64,000 nt of DNA from Aquilaria yunnanensis (Eukaryota > Streptophyta > Magnoliopsida > Malvales > Thymelaeaceae): assembly GCA_039654915.1 (NCBI GenBank), contig CM077599.1, forward strand, positions 68,168,001-68,232,000, given 5' to 3'. The notes under the pieces were generated by a model. The model was given only the letters and a program-made list of their open reading frames with translations, was not told the origin of the DNA and made no database searches. Shown here in pieces: positions 11,361 to 22,189 of the stretch (the stretch's first letter is position 1; each line of letters starts with the position of its first letter). Position numbers and translations under genes: made by a program.

Positions 11361-14283
11361 TTGAGCGCTACACGTACCAAATGATGATAATTGTATCAGC
11401 TTGCACAAATCAATTCTGGTGAACACTTTCAAAGGAATTTCAGGCCATGCATAGAAAAGCGGAAGAGGGTTGAAGATTGATTAGGACAAGTTTTGGTTGT
11501 TGGTTTTATGAAAATCTAAAAATAGGAAACTTTAGGAGCCTGTCAATCTAACAACCTTAGACAGGGAACTCTTGATTTTGTTGTTGTTCGTGTTCTTTGT
11601 GTTTCTTGGTGATAATTAATCAAGTCTTAATTATAATTTTTTTTTAAATACGATTAGTTGGAATCTCAAAGTAGAATTACTATTGCATCAATTTCCAGCT
11701 GATTCACCATTATGGAAACACATTTTTAGATTAACTTGACTTATTATTTTTTAGCTTTTCCCCTAAAATTTACAAAAAAGGAAAAAAACACCTAAAAAAA
11801 AATTAAAAGAAGAGAAATTATATGAGCTATTTTGGGCTTTGCCAAAAAATCCCAATTATATTATATATCATAGACGTAATAGCGGATTTGGGCCATTCAA
11901 GTTTGAAACTTAGAGCTAATATTATACTTTCAACGGTTCAAATGTTTTTATTTTATTTGTTATTTGTAACATTATAATTTTCTTTACTAAAACTTGCAGT
12001 AAAGCCAGAATTTAATCGTAAGGCCAATATGAACAATTAAATTAACTACTTCTAACACATTAGAAGAGAAAACTGTAAGCCCAAGACCATTCATCTAACT
12101 AAACATGATGAAACTAGTTCGCTTTCCCTGTCTTGGGAAAATCATGACCATGCAAGTTTAGCTAAAAATGCATCACAATTTCTTCAAGTACAGAAACCCC
12201 GAAAAAAAAAATAGAGAATGAAGTTAGACTTCCTTTTAGTATACACAAAAATGTAGAATGCCCCAGGATCTGCTGAGTGTTTTGAGAGTTAAATGCCCAG
12301 CAATTTGAAGAATAATACTAATAAACTAATTTAAATACTAGACGTTGCCACGGAAATAAAAAAATTCGGAGTAAAAAGAAATGTAATAGTTGGTAAGAAT
12401 ATAATTCAACAAGGTAAACATGTTACTATTTAAATTAAACTATACATATAAGTAATATAACTATCACAAAAATAAATGACAAAACTTTCATTATGTTTTG
12501 ATTTATTAACATTAAAGCAATAATATTAGTCATTTTATGTAGGTTTGATAACGATCTCATTCTTTTTAAGTTAATTGATTTCTTTAAATTCTAAACATTT
12601 TCTTATGAGAGAGATTTGAGATCCTTGATTTGTACGTAATTTTATGAATTTGATTTTTAGAATTTTGGTAGTATTAATAACGAACCAGATTTTTTTATTT
12701 TCAGTTTATTTCTTCCTTTTTGTCTCCAAAACTCAATGTCAAACAATTAATAACCTAAATTTTATCCTAAAATTGATTACTCTTAACATTTTGATTAATG
12801 ATGGGTTTTTATGGGATTTCAATTTTATAGCCAATTTATTCACATTAACAACATAAAAAAATGGACACATGGCATATGACATAAATTTGATGAAAGAATT
12901 GACCAAGCAATTGTGTGAGTAGGCTTTTCATGAAAAAGGGTAATTTATCGACCTTCAAGTCTCATATATCTTTTGTGCACAAAATGTAAAATTAACATTT
13001 TCATCTGGTAAACATTAATACTTGAGAATATTAGTGTCAACTTCAAAAAATCTAGATAAAACAAATTGATTTTTTCTTTGGTAATAATGTAACAGAATTG
13101 TTTCCATGCATGATGCAGAAAACAAAATCTATTCTTAATAATCAAACCTCATGGATTCTGCTAAAACTTAACAGAGTAATTGTAATTGAGAAATAAAAAT
13201 AACAAAAAACATAGTAGCAAGAAATTCTGCTTAGCATGTTATTATGAACAGAAGACGACAACACATAATGAAAAATAATCATATGATATAAGATATAATT
13301 ATCTAGGTTCCATAAAAACTAACACAAATAGGTATAAAAATGACCAAAAAAAAATTCTAAATAGGAGTAAGTTGCCTTCTAACCTGTGAGAAAATAAAAT
13401 AAAAAATCAACTAATTTCTCAATTTTATCACAATTAAGTTCACATTTCATTAGTGAAATAAGTTTTGGACAAATAATTATATAAATATTATTTTAGTACA
13501 ACAATATTTTTTTTCAATACTATAGGTTTATAAATTAAATGGGGGTAGATCATAATTTCATTTAACAATTTGGGGATTTCATGCCAAAAAAAAAAAAAAC
13601 AATTAGAGGTTTTAATAATTAGCCCATCAGATTTTCCTCGCCTAACATTAGCAGTGAAGGGAAGATACGCGAAGATCAAAGTTATAGCTCTACTCTTCTA
13701 TTTTAAAAACCTACTATGCCATCTCTTTATTCCCTAGAACCTCTAGTTAGACTCGTAAAAGATTAACTTCATTTGGTCAAATGGTGAAACAAAAAAAAAA
13801 GTATCATTTACATTTGCTTTAAATTATCTTTAAGTATATAGAATAATATAGTAGAGAGATAAAAAATAGTTACACCAATTTTTGACACAATTAAGGATGG
13901 CCCCATATATATTTCTAGTACTTAAATCAATATATTGTAAAAACATGTAAATTATAACCATAAAAGTAGAAATTTAAAAGCCATTGGTAACACCACGGTC
14001 ATGAGTATCATCAATAAACTCATGCATTAATATCAAAACATTTCTCTTAAAAATCTTAAAATTTTAAGTAGAAAAATTCTTATTAAAAATAAATAATTGT
14101 CTAATAAATGTCAAACATATAAAATAGAATGAATTATTTAAATATATAAATAGTGAATGACGGTTATTTTTATAATGATGTGGAATTGTATCCATTGTTC
14201 TCAATTTTTTCATGCAACCTCAAATTTAATACTCTCTTTATCCCAAGTCCTTTGCAACATTTACTATTACCTGCATTCGCTAA
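11361..14283. other. RBOH upstream region, non-coding
   Basis: AT-rich DNA holding the RBOH promoter and 5' leader; a TATA box could not be chosen with confidence. About 11655-12330 is a diverged direct copy of 49418-50140 (listed separately). Nothing recognisable as a gene lies in 12330-14283. Confidence 0.5.
11655..12330 (+). repeat. Direct repeat, copy 1 (other copy 49418-50140)
   Basis: Shared words in the same order include AGAATTACTATTGCA, TGATTCACCA, GAAACACATTTT, AGAAGAGAAATTATAT and TATTTTGGGCTTTGCCAAAAA, then the block around CTTCCTTTTAGTA/ACACA/AATGTAGAATGCCC. The copies differ at many positions and by indels. No ORF. Either a dispersed element or an old segmental duplication of RBOH-flanking DNA. 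Confidence 0.7.
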
Positions 14284-14299
14284 ATTAACTAGAAAAACC

Positions 14300-15735
14300 G
14301 CTATTAGCGACGGTTTAATTAGCGACGGCTAAAAACAGTCGCAAATTAGCGACGGCAAATAGTCACTAAAAGTCCGGTGAAAGTTTAGCGACGGCTGGAA
14401 GTCGCTAATTTTTAGCGACGGCTTACCGTCGCTAATTTAGCGAAGGCAGGTAGTCGCTAAAATTAGCGACGGCTTGCCGTCGCTAATTAGCGAAGGCAGG
14501 TAGTCGCTAATATTAGCGAAGGCAGGTAGTCGCTAATATTAGCGACGGCTTGCCTTCGCTAATTTAGCGAAGGCAGGTAGTCGCTAAAATTAGCGACGGC
14601 TTGCCGTCGCTAATTAGCAAAGGCAGGTAGTCGCTAATTGGCTTTAAGTTGTTCAAAAATTACATACAGCTTGCCCTTGCTAATATTCCAAAGACTAGCG
14701 ATGACTAATTATGACTGGCTTTTTATGAGATTGTTCATTCTCTTTTTTTTTTCATTTGTTTTGATAATGACAAATTTTAATTGCTTTCAGTTTATTTTTC
14801 AATGAAAATGTATGGATCGATGTATCCATGTGTGTATAAAAAAAACTGTAATTTAGACTAAATTTTGTTTTATGGTTACAAGATTTTTCATTTGTTTTAA
14901 GTAATTAACAAAAAATATAGTAACTAATTAGTGAAGTGCCAAGTTTTCTCTCCTGTTAGTGACGGCTTGCCGTCGCTAATTAGCGACGGCGTGCCTTCGC
15001 TAATTTAGCGAAGGCAGGTAGTCGCTAAAATTAGCGACGACTTGCCGTCGCTAAATTAGCGAAGGCAGGTAGTCGCTAAAATTAGCGACGGCTTGCCGTC
15101 GCTAATTAGCGAAGGCAGGTAGTCGCTAATATTAGCGACGGCTTGCCTTCGCTAATTTAGCGAAGGCAGGTAGTCCCTAAAATTAGCGACGGCTTGCCGT
15201 CGCTAATTAGCAAAGGCAGGTAGTCGCTAATTGGCTTTAAGTTGTTCAAAAATTACATACAGCTTGCCCTTGCTAATATTCCAAAGACTAGCGATGACTA
15301 ATTATGACTGGCTTTTTATGAGATTGTTCATTCTCTTTTTTTTTTTCATTTGTTTTGATAATGATAAATTTTAATTGCTTTCAGTTTATTTTTCAATGAA
15401 AATGTATGGATCGATGTATCCATGTGTGTATAAAAAAAACTATAATTTAGACTAAATTTTGTTTTATGGTTACAAGATTTTTCATTTGTTTTAAGTAATT
15501 AACAAAAAATATAGTAACTAATTAGTGAAGTGCCAAGTTTTCTCTCCTGTTAGTGACGGCTTGCCGTCGCTAAATTAGCGAAGGCAGGTAGTCGCTAATA
15601 TTAGCGACGGCTTGCCTTCGCTAAATTAGCGAAGGCAGGTAGTCGCTAATATTAGCGACGGCTTGCCTTCGCTAATTTAGCGACAGCAGGTAGTCGCTAA
15701 AATTAGCGACGGTTTGCCTTCGCTAATTTTATGAT
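14300..15735. repeat. CACTA-1 left subterminal repeats with a 593-bp tandem duplication
   Basis: Dense TTAGCGACGGC / GCCGTCGCTAA and TTAGCGAAGGCAGGTAGTCGCTAA motifs. A block including GGCTTTAAGTTGTTCAAAAA and GTGCCAAGTTTTCTCTCCTG occurs twice with an offset of about 593 bp (for example 14941 and 15534), nearly identical, so the left end was recently duplicated in tandem. Confidence 0.85.
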
Positions 15736-16243
15736 TAATGGGGGCAAACCGTCTCCATAAGTTACTGACAGGTAACCATCACTCTTAAAACTTTCTTATT
15801 TAGTCTAAATTATAGTTTTTTAATACACACATGGATACATGGATATATACACACATGGATACAACTAGTCTTTGAAATATTACCAAGGGCAACCTGTATG
15901 TAATTATAACTTGGGTAATTATAATTTTTTTGCATCTTACTGAGCTAAACTATTTTACGAAATATTAGGTAATTTAACAAAAAATCATGTTACTTAAAAT
16001 TAAAATTCTTTTACACTATTTTATGTAATTTAACAAAAAAACATGTTAATTAAAATTAAATTAATTTGAATACATTTATTGGCACAAGAGGCTTAGCCAT
16101 TTTATAATATATTGGAATCTAATTTAGCCAAAATTTATTACAAGTATGGTAAGGAGAATGTTTAGCCTAAATATAGCGAAGGCCACACGTCGCTAGTATT
16201 AAGCGACATATTGCCGTCGCGTTTAAGCGACATATTGCCGTCG

Positions 16244-17040
16244 CTACTGCAAATTAAAATCCCTTCCACGCCTCCTCACTCCACAATCACCTCTCCGATT
16301 CCTCCCTTCGTTCACATTGGGTCGTCGCGTCAGGTTCCTCAACAGGGACGGCGGTTTGATCGCCGTTTCTCCTCGATCGGACGGCCACCAACAGCTCTCT
16401 CCTCGATCGCCCTCTCTCCTGTCGTTTCCGGTGGTCTCTTTGGCATGGATTTGTTGGTCAATCCGCCCGGGAATCACCTCCGTTCGTCGCTCCAGAATCG
16501 TGACAAAATCATGCCGGTGGCCACCGCCGCTGCACCTCCTCGTGCCTATCGATTTCGTCACACCTCCGATTGACGGTCGCTGCACTTCGATCCCCTCTCC
16601 GATTCCTCTTCTGGTCCCTCTCCCTTTCTCCGATTCCTCCTCCCTCTCGCTCACCGGTCCCTTTCCCTTTCTCCGATTCCATCTCTCCGATGCCAGCGGA
16701 GGGGCGCCGAGCTGATCAATGCTTGGATCGGCGTCGGCGGCGCCGGAGGTCGTGGAACCTGTGCGAGGACGGCGAAGCGAGGCCAGCTTCGCTCGCGGAT
16801 TTTCTGGAGGTGGAGAGGAGGTTTGGGGACGCGGCATTCTATAGCGTGGCAGTGGAGCTTGAGGGCGTGACGGGGAATAATCAGTCAGAAGCTCAAGGTA
16901 GGAACGGACGGGAGCTGTTCGCCGACGGGAGGGTGTTGCCGCCGGCTGATGATGCAAGTGAAGGAGAATCGACGGTGCCTCCGCTGTGTAGATTCCCGGT
17001 TTCGCTAACTGGGATCTGTAGTGGCTGAGGAGGATAAATA
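16244..17040. other. GC-rich captured segment of unknown origin in CACTA-1
   Basis: Composition jumps from AT-rich to strongly GC-rich, with CTCTCCGATTCC-type repeats, unlike the element's own ends. Long open frames exist on both strands, but those in 16250-16700 look like a by-product of GC-rich low-complexity sequence. The plus frame around 16715-16900 (reading LADFLEVERRFGDAAFY) is the most protein-like piece and ends close to a possible GTAGGA donor near 16898. I cannot name the source gene. Probably captured first-exon or 5' UTR DNA. Confidence 0.45.
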
Positions 17041-17149
17041 AAGGTGATTTTCTGTGCTTATTTTTTTATTCTGGTGCAGAAACATGCATGGTTTGTTTCT
17101 ACTAGAAACATGCAATGTGGTATACAACTGTTGCTTTCTTTAAGTACAG

Positions 17150-17365
17150 AACAAAGCCGGAGGGAGGATCTTGAATCTCTTGGTTATGTGCTGATGTATT
17201 TCCTACGTGGAAGGTTGTAATCCTATGATGATATGTTTTTGAAATTATTGCTTCTTCTGATGTGAAAGTATTCTGTATTTACAAGTTGTCTGAGCTTGCT
17301 TTTGTCCGCAGCCTTCCTTGGCAAGGTCTAAGGGCGGGGAACAAAAAGCAGAAGTGTCAGATATG
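17150..17365 (+). pseudogene. Casein kinase I fragment (two exons) captured by CACTA-1
   Basis: Exon 17150-17213 reads [20 protein letters not shown], then a GT-AG intron, then an exon from 17312 reads SLPWQGLRAGNKKQK. This is the conserved C-lobe stretch of plant casein kinase I (CK1-like) Ser/Thr kinases. The intron with intact GT and AG shows capture from genomic DNA. The match breaks after KKQK (CQIC then TGA), and no catalytic loop is present, so it cannot be an active kinase. Next to it on the same strand is an HSP90 fragment from a different gene. Confidence 0.85.
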
Positions 17366-17420
17366 CTGAGCGGCTTCTCCCTTGGTTTTACTTATTGGTT
17401 TATATGTTCTTTTGTGCCAG

Positions 17421-17733
17421 TAATGCGAGTGATGCTTTAGATAAGCTCAGGTTCTTAAGTGTGACGGATCCCTCCCTGCTCGGAGATGCTGGGGAGCTGG
17501 AGATACGCCTCAAACCCGATCCAGACAATGGGACCATAACTATCACGTACCGCAGTTCATATATTTGCTTCAGTTATTGTTTCCTTAGTATGTTGACTTG
17601 GTAGATAATTGATATAACTGTGCTTCAACTTACTGACAGGGATACTGGCATCGGGATGACAAAGCAAGAGCTAATTGACTGTCTTGGCACAATTGCCCAG
17701 AGTGGAACTTCAAAGTTCCTCAAGGCTCTCAAG
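17421..17733 (+). pseudogene. Organellar-type HSP90 N-domain fragment (two exons) in CACTA-1
   Basis: Exon 17421-17546 begins NASDALDKLRFLSVTDPSLL and reaches PDPDNGTITIT. A GT-AG intron follows, then exon 17640-17733 reads [20 protein letters not shown] to KFLKALK. These are the N (NASDAL) and D-x-G-x-G ATP-binding motifs of the HSP90 GHKL ATPase domain. The wording around LLGDAGELEIR fits the plastid/mitochondrial HSP90 clade rather than cytosolic HSP90. Only about 73 codons are present, so no chaperone function is possible. The retained intron shows DNA-level capture. Confidence 0.9.
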
Positions 17734-17906
17734 GTATTGATGTTGTTCTAACCATCTTGATACTCTGAAACCTGTCCTTTTTCTCTTTACATATGTGGTT
17801 TGAATCTTGATACTCTTTCATGTTTACGTGAGGGGAAAGTTATCCTGTCTTGCCAGTTATTCATATGTGATAATTCCAATGTCTCAAGAGTTGTATGTTG
17901 TGGCAG

Positions 17907-17978
17907 GTGGAGCTTTTCCGTAGTGACCAACGCCGGCTTAGGATTGTCGTGGACAGCGAGAATGAAGTGGACTTAACA
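17907..17978 (+). pseudogene. Unidentified captured exon in CACTA-1
   Basis: A 72-bp open segment flanked by a TGGCAG acceptor and a GTACAT donor, phase 0 on both sides, reading VELFRSDQRRLRIVVDSENE and ending VDLT. It does not continue the HSP90 sequence as I know that family, so a third donor gene is likely. Source not recognised. Confidence 0.4.
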
Positions 17979-18224
17979 GTACATCCCTCAATTCTTTACT
18001 CAAGATAGAGTCAGAATACTTGGAGAAAGTTGAACAGGAGGCATCAGATTATTTGTTATTAGGTTTGAGGTCTGCTTGCTGTCTCCCAATAGTTCTTGTT
18101 TTCATGTACTAGTTTAGTTTTGTGTTTGAGAAGAGTATGAGATGTACCCAATTGTGTAATGAAATATTAATTTCATTTTTATAACTAAAATGATGGGCAA
18201 ACACTACTAAAAAAATATGATTTT

Positions 18225-18765
18225 CCAACTGCCATTTCCAACTGCCAGCCGTTGGAAATGGACTGTTTCCAACGGCTGGCCGTTGGAAAATAGTCAGTTG
18301 GAAAATCATTCGTTGGAAGCTAATTTTCCAACTGCCCAGGAGTGAGCAGTTGGAAATTCCAACTGTCAGCCGTTGGAAAAAAAGCAGTTGGAGAATTTCC
18401 AACGGCTTTATTAATTTTTTTTTTTTTGGTTTCCAACTGCCTGAGCAGTTGGAAAAATTTCCAACGGCCTGAGCAGTTGGAAATTTTTAAGCCATTGGAA
18501 AAATTTCCAACGGCGTGGGCAGTTGGAAATTTTTAAGCCATTGGAAAATTTTCCAACGGCCTAGGCAGTTGGAAAAATTTCCAACTGCTCAGACAGTTGG
18601 AAATGTGACAGTTGGAAATTTTCCAACTGCCCAGGCCGTTGGAAAATTTTCCAACTGCCTGACAGCTGGAAATTTTTTAAGCCATTGGAAAAATTTCCAA
18701 CTGGCCAGGCCGTTGGAAAATGTGTAATATTCCAACAGCCACAGCAGTTGGAAAATTTTCCAGAT
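18225..18765. repeat. CACTA-2 left subterminal repeat array
   Basis: About 20 copies of TTTCCAACTGC/TTTCCAACGGC and their inverse, often as facing pairs that can form hairpins. Most pairs are mixed (CAACTGC facing GCCGTTGG). Confidence 0.85.
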
Positions 18766-18779
18766 TTTTTTTTTTTAGC

Positions 18780-19075
18780 TTCGAAATATTTTTTTATTTA
18801 TATTATTTATCTCTATACTGTCCATTTCCAATCGAATGTATTATTTAAACGTTAACCTCGTATTATGCGGATACTTATATCGTTTGTAGTCAATTTTTTA
18901 AACTCGCAAAATTTCATAAATTTTAATTACTAAGTGAATGTGTGTTAAAACAAACATACAGAATCCTTAAACTTACTAAGCCAAGTTGGAAATTTACTAC
19001 TAAATCCACATGAGCATGATATACCAGTAGAGTTTAAATTACATGCTTTCATAATCGAACTAAGTGAATGTTTGT
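18780..19075. other. Non-coding spacer inside CACTA-2
   Basis: AT-rich, nothing recognised. It probably corresponds to the 3' flank of the TNPA-like gene. Confidence 0.4.
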
Positions 19076-20783
19076 CTATAAATACATATAGTAGCATGAT
19101 ATACCTGATCTATGCGTCATCCGATCCGGAGTCATCATCATCATCATCATCTGCAGGTGGTGCGGGGGGGGGGGGGGGGGGGGGGGGGGAATGCCAAGTG
19201 AATTGCATATGTGGGATATGTCAGATCGTTGTCTCCTCCTCAGACGTTCTAGCTTCCGCTCATAATATGATGCTTGCTGTGCAGTTTGCTCCGCTACGAC
19301 TCGCTGTACTTGTTCAGCGAACTCCGGAGTCTGCATCACATCAACATGTGCTGCATGAGTAAGCCCTGGTCGCCGTCGTCCAGGCACGACATGTTGTTCT
19401 GATCCAAGCCCAAATACACGCCCTTTCTTCCTGCCCCCAGCACAGCGGCACTTATGATCGCAACCTCATCTATGTCAGGTGCGCCACCTGAATCATCCGT
19501 TTGCTGCGTTGCTTCCTCGATCTCAGCAGCTACTATTGCCTGCATATAACAGTACAGAAAAGTCTTTAGTAACAAGATCAGAAATTATACTTAAGCATTA
19601 TGTAACTATTACTTACCGCAAGTTCTTCAGTACGCCTGTTAACGTAATCCCCGCTCTTTTTCTTATGCGTTTGCTGCATCACCTTGAACAATCCTGGGTC
19701 CCTCTTCTCCGGATCTTTATCACGCTACATTTGAAACATAGTCACATTAATTGATTGCCCAAATAAAGTTACATGAATTATGTGTAAAAGATTATGAATA
19801 TTTTACCATTCGTTCTCGATGTTCAGTAATGGAAACCGAACCTCCTGCATATGTAGCACTGCATGCACCTGTGGAGTTAGATGACTCCGATGATGATGCT
19901 CGTATCGTCTTACCCCTTGCCGATTGCTCGTTAAACTCCGCGGTGTCCCACCATGCTTCCATTTCTGCATACTGCGCGTCGGTCATAAAAGATGCCCTTG
20001 CTCGGCGTTTCTCCGGATTCTTTTCTCGGCGGATGTCCCCCAGCGTTTGTCGGTAATGAGCAGCCGCCAACATATGCCAGATGCGGTAGACCTCATTATG
20101 GTGGGCTGCATCCCACTCACATAATCCCTGCACGTTATGAACGAAATAAACTTACCTAAAAAGGATCTATAGATTCAAACATATATAGATAAAGGCGAAA
20201 TAATTATAACAAGTATCTAACCTCAAATACGCGCCACCATGCCTGAATATCTGCTGGACTCGCGCTCGTCCAGTTATGATGTCCCCTGAAGTGTGTGGTG
20301 AAGCATCTAGTGACCAACCTTGTTGCTCGTGATGGAAGGAAGCTACATGAAGTGGATGTTTCACAGAATTCATGAAATTAGTCTTACTGCGACTTCAGAT
20401 ACTACATGTTAAATAAACTAATTTGGTACAAGCGGGTGCATTACTTACGTGTTCCCGTGAGGTACTATCCGTAAACGAGACTGCAGGGAGGCTTGGGATA
20501 CCGTGTTCTGACCATGTGAACTCCCACCATCCGGTGAGACTACAGGGGTCGGGATAGACCGACTACCACTGCCACGTCTCGGACCAATGTGAATACCACC
20601 TGTGGGAGGGTGAGGATGATGAACAGGTGTTTGTTCTGTTGATGGCTGTGCATCCGAATCATGGGAGTGTGATTGGCGTGCCCGCTCATGTCTACCTATT
20701 GGTTCAGCTAAAACTTCTTTCATTTGCTGAAATAGCCCTTTCCCTGGGCGACGTGTATATGTTTGATCTCCTTTTGGTGGCAT
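19076..20783 (-). pseudogene. TNPA-like / Transposase_24-type gene of CACTA-2, decayed
   Basis: Pieces in order on the minus strand: first exon with ATG 20783 (MPPKGDQTYTRRPGKGLFQQ) to a GTAAGT donor at 20448; a piece at 20214-20378 with LPSRATRLVTRCF and WWRVFE in a frame interrupted by stops; 19792-20133 (RREKNPEKRRARASFM, MEAWWDTAEFNEQS); about 19619-19735 (RDKDPEKRDPGLFKVMQQTH, then NRRTEELA); and 19076-19575 (GRKKGRVFGLGSEQH, VMQTPEFAEQVQRVVAEQTA, then a coiled coil). This layout is that of the plant Ptta/En/Spm Transposase_24 family, whose products bind subterminal repeats. At least one frameshift (near 19440) and a 26-bp G run break it. Confidence 0.7.
19164..19189. repeat. Poly-G run (26 G)
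   Basis: Uninterrupted G run inside the TNPA-like remnant; on the minus strand it would read as polyproline. Its length may be unreliable in sequencing or assembly. Confidence 0.9.
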
Positions 20784-20963
20784 CTACATTATTATGAAAT
20801 CCCATACAAAAGTTTACATAACGTAAATTCAAACATTGAAATAAAACTTGCTCAATCATATTGTAGGCACCAGGTTAAAGTTTCAGTTGCTCTTTACATA
20901 TATATTAAAAGTTAATTACTAAACGAGAATATTACATAATACAATAACATATGCACGTTTACA

Positions 20964-21731
20964 TTATTCTGAGTTTCCAAGTTCATCTGAATTTGATTTC
21001 TCTGATTCGCCACTATCAGTATCCCCTGATTCAAAATCATTTTCGTCATCACTTCCTTCAAGGGACTCCTCATTTTCAGAGAAGTCGTCATCTCCCAAAG
21101 TTTCATCCCTCAATGCCATGTCTTCCTCCACAGCTTCCCATACACCTGTTTCAGCTAAATTGTCGATTGGGTCATCCATAATTATGGGAGAACTGTTCAC
21201 CCCGGCCTGCAATTCTTCCTGATATGCATCTTCGACATCAGCTACATCATTATGAATAATGCGTCTAGGTTTGATTTTCAACACCACCAACCAACCCGTT
21301 TTGTCACGTGACTTTGTGGGATAATGAGTGTAGTAAACTTGATCAGCTTGGGCAGCAAGAATGAACGGGTCAAACTTCCCATATCGACGACCATCACAAA
21401 CCTCAACTATCCCATATTGTTGGTGAACCCGAATGCCACGATTTGGAGTAGGGTCAAACCAAGCACACTTAAACAATACTACTTTTTTATGTGGCCACCC
21501 AGGATATTCCAGTTGAATGATTTCTTCTAACACCCCATAAAAATCACATTCAACCTCACTTGATCCTGAAGTCCTAATACATACTCCACTGTTAAATGTT
21601 GCTTTGTCGCGACCCCAGTCGCTAATGTGGAACTTGTACCCATTTATGAAGTAAACAGGCCAACTCTCAAATCCAAAAAAATGTACAATTACAATGGGTA
21701 CCCCAAATACTTCACATTCCACCATCAACAT
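20964..21731 (-). CDS. DUF4216-containing remnant of CACTA transposase gene
   Basis: ATG at 21731, 255 codons, uninterrupted. It reads FGFESWPVYFINGYKF..., then VVLFKCAWFDPTPNRGIRVH, DPFILAAQADQVYYTHYP and WLVVLKIKPR, the DUF4216 domain found near the C-terminus of plant En/Spm TNP2-type transposases. A strongly acidic Asp/Glu/Ser tail follows. The upstream Transposase_21 and DUF4218 regions of a full TNP2 are absent (only about 400 bp lie between its start and the right subterminal array), so it is the preserved end of a truncated transposase. Confidence 0.8.
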   Translation of the reverse strand: MLMVECEVFGVPIVIVHFFGFESWPVYFINGYKFHISDWGRDKATFNSGVCIRTSGSSEVECDFYGVLEEIIQLEYPGWPHKKVVLFKCAWFDPTPNRGIRVHQQYGIVEVCDGRRYGKFDPFILAAQADQVYYTHYPTKSRDKTGWLVVLKIKPRRIIHNDVADVEDAYQEELQAGVNSSPIIMDDPIDNLAETGVWEAVEEDMALRDETLGDDDFSENEESLEGSDDENDFESGDTDSGESEKSNSDELGNSE

Positions 21732-21734
21732 CTA

Positions 21735-22185
21735 CATCTCAAATACTAATCACATATTTCAACCCAAATAAGCATGAAAAATTCGGATTTAAACTAATTA
21801 ATAGGGAAAAAAATTAAACTTTCGGATTAAGTAAAAACTAACCTCAAATCCGTAATACAAGTTGCTTCAAATGGCTGGGAATAGGTTCGAATCACCTATG
21901 TTTTGCAAGAAATTGAAACCCAGAGTAAAAAAAAAAAACGCATCATCCGAAAAAAAAAAAATTGAAAAGTCTCTAAAATAACGTACTAACCACCAAATCG
22001 AGCAAATTGAGGCCAGATCCACGTTAAAATCAGCTTCACGACGTTGATAAACCCCTTAATCGAGACAAGAAACGTGCTGTGTGTGCGTGTGAAGGATTTG
22101 TAGTGAGAGAGAGGAGCACAGCGTAAGGGAGAGAAAGCTGGAGGAAGAAGACGAGTCCGCTGTGAGGGGGGGGGACTTTTTAAAA
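21735..22185 (-). other. Upstream/promoter-side region of CACTA-2 genes
   Basis: No ORF supported. It contains A runs, a GAGAGAGAG tract near 22107 and a G run near 22167. By position it would hold the promoter of the minus-strand transposon genes. Confidence 0.4.
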
Positions 22186-22189
22186 GTAA

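Noticed and set aside
10901..11432. RBOH start upstream at 11432
   Set aside because: The frame there begins with TTG, not ATG; the first in-frame ATG is 11360.
16244..16957. 237-codon minus-strand open frame
   Set aside because: Product of GC-rich, C/T-biased DNA overlapping two plus-strand frames; Arg/Pro-rich with no domain.
19164..19189. Functional polyproline segment
   Set aside because: Pure 26-G run between frames of a decayed gene; slippage or assembly error is more likely.
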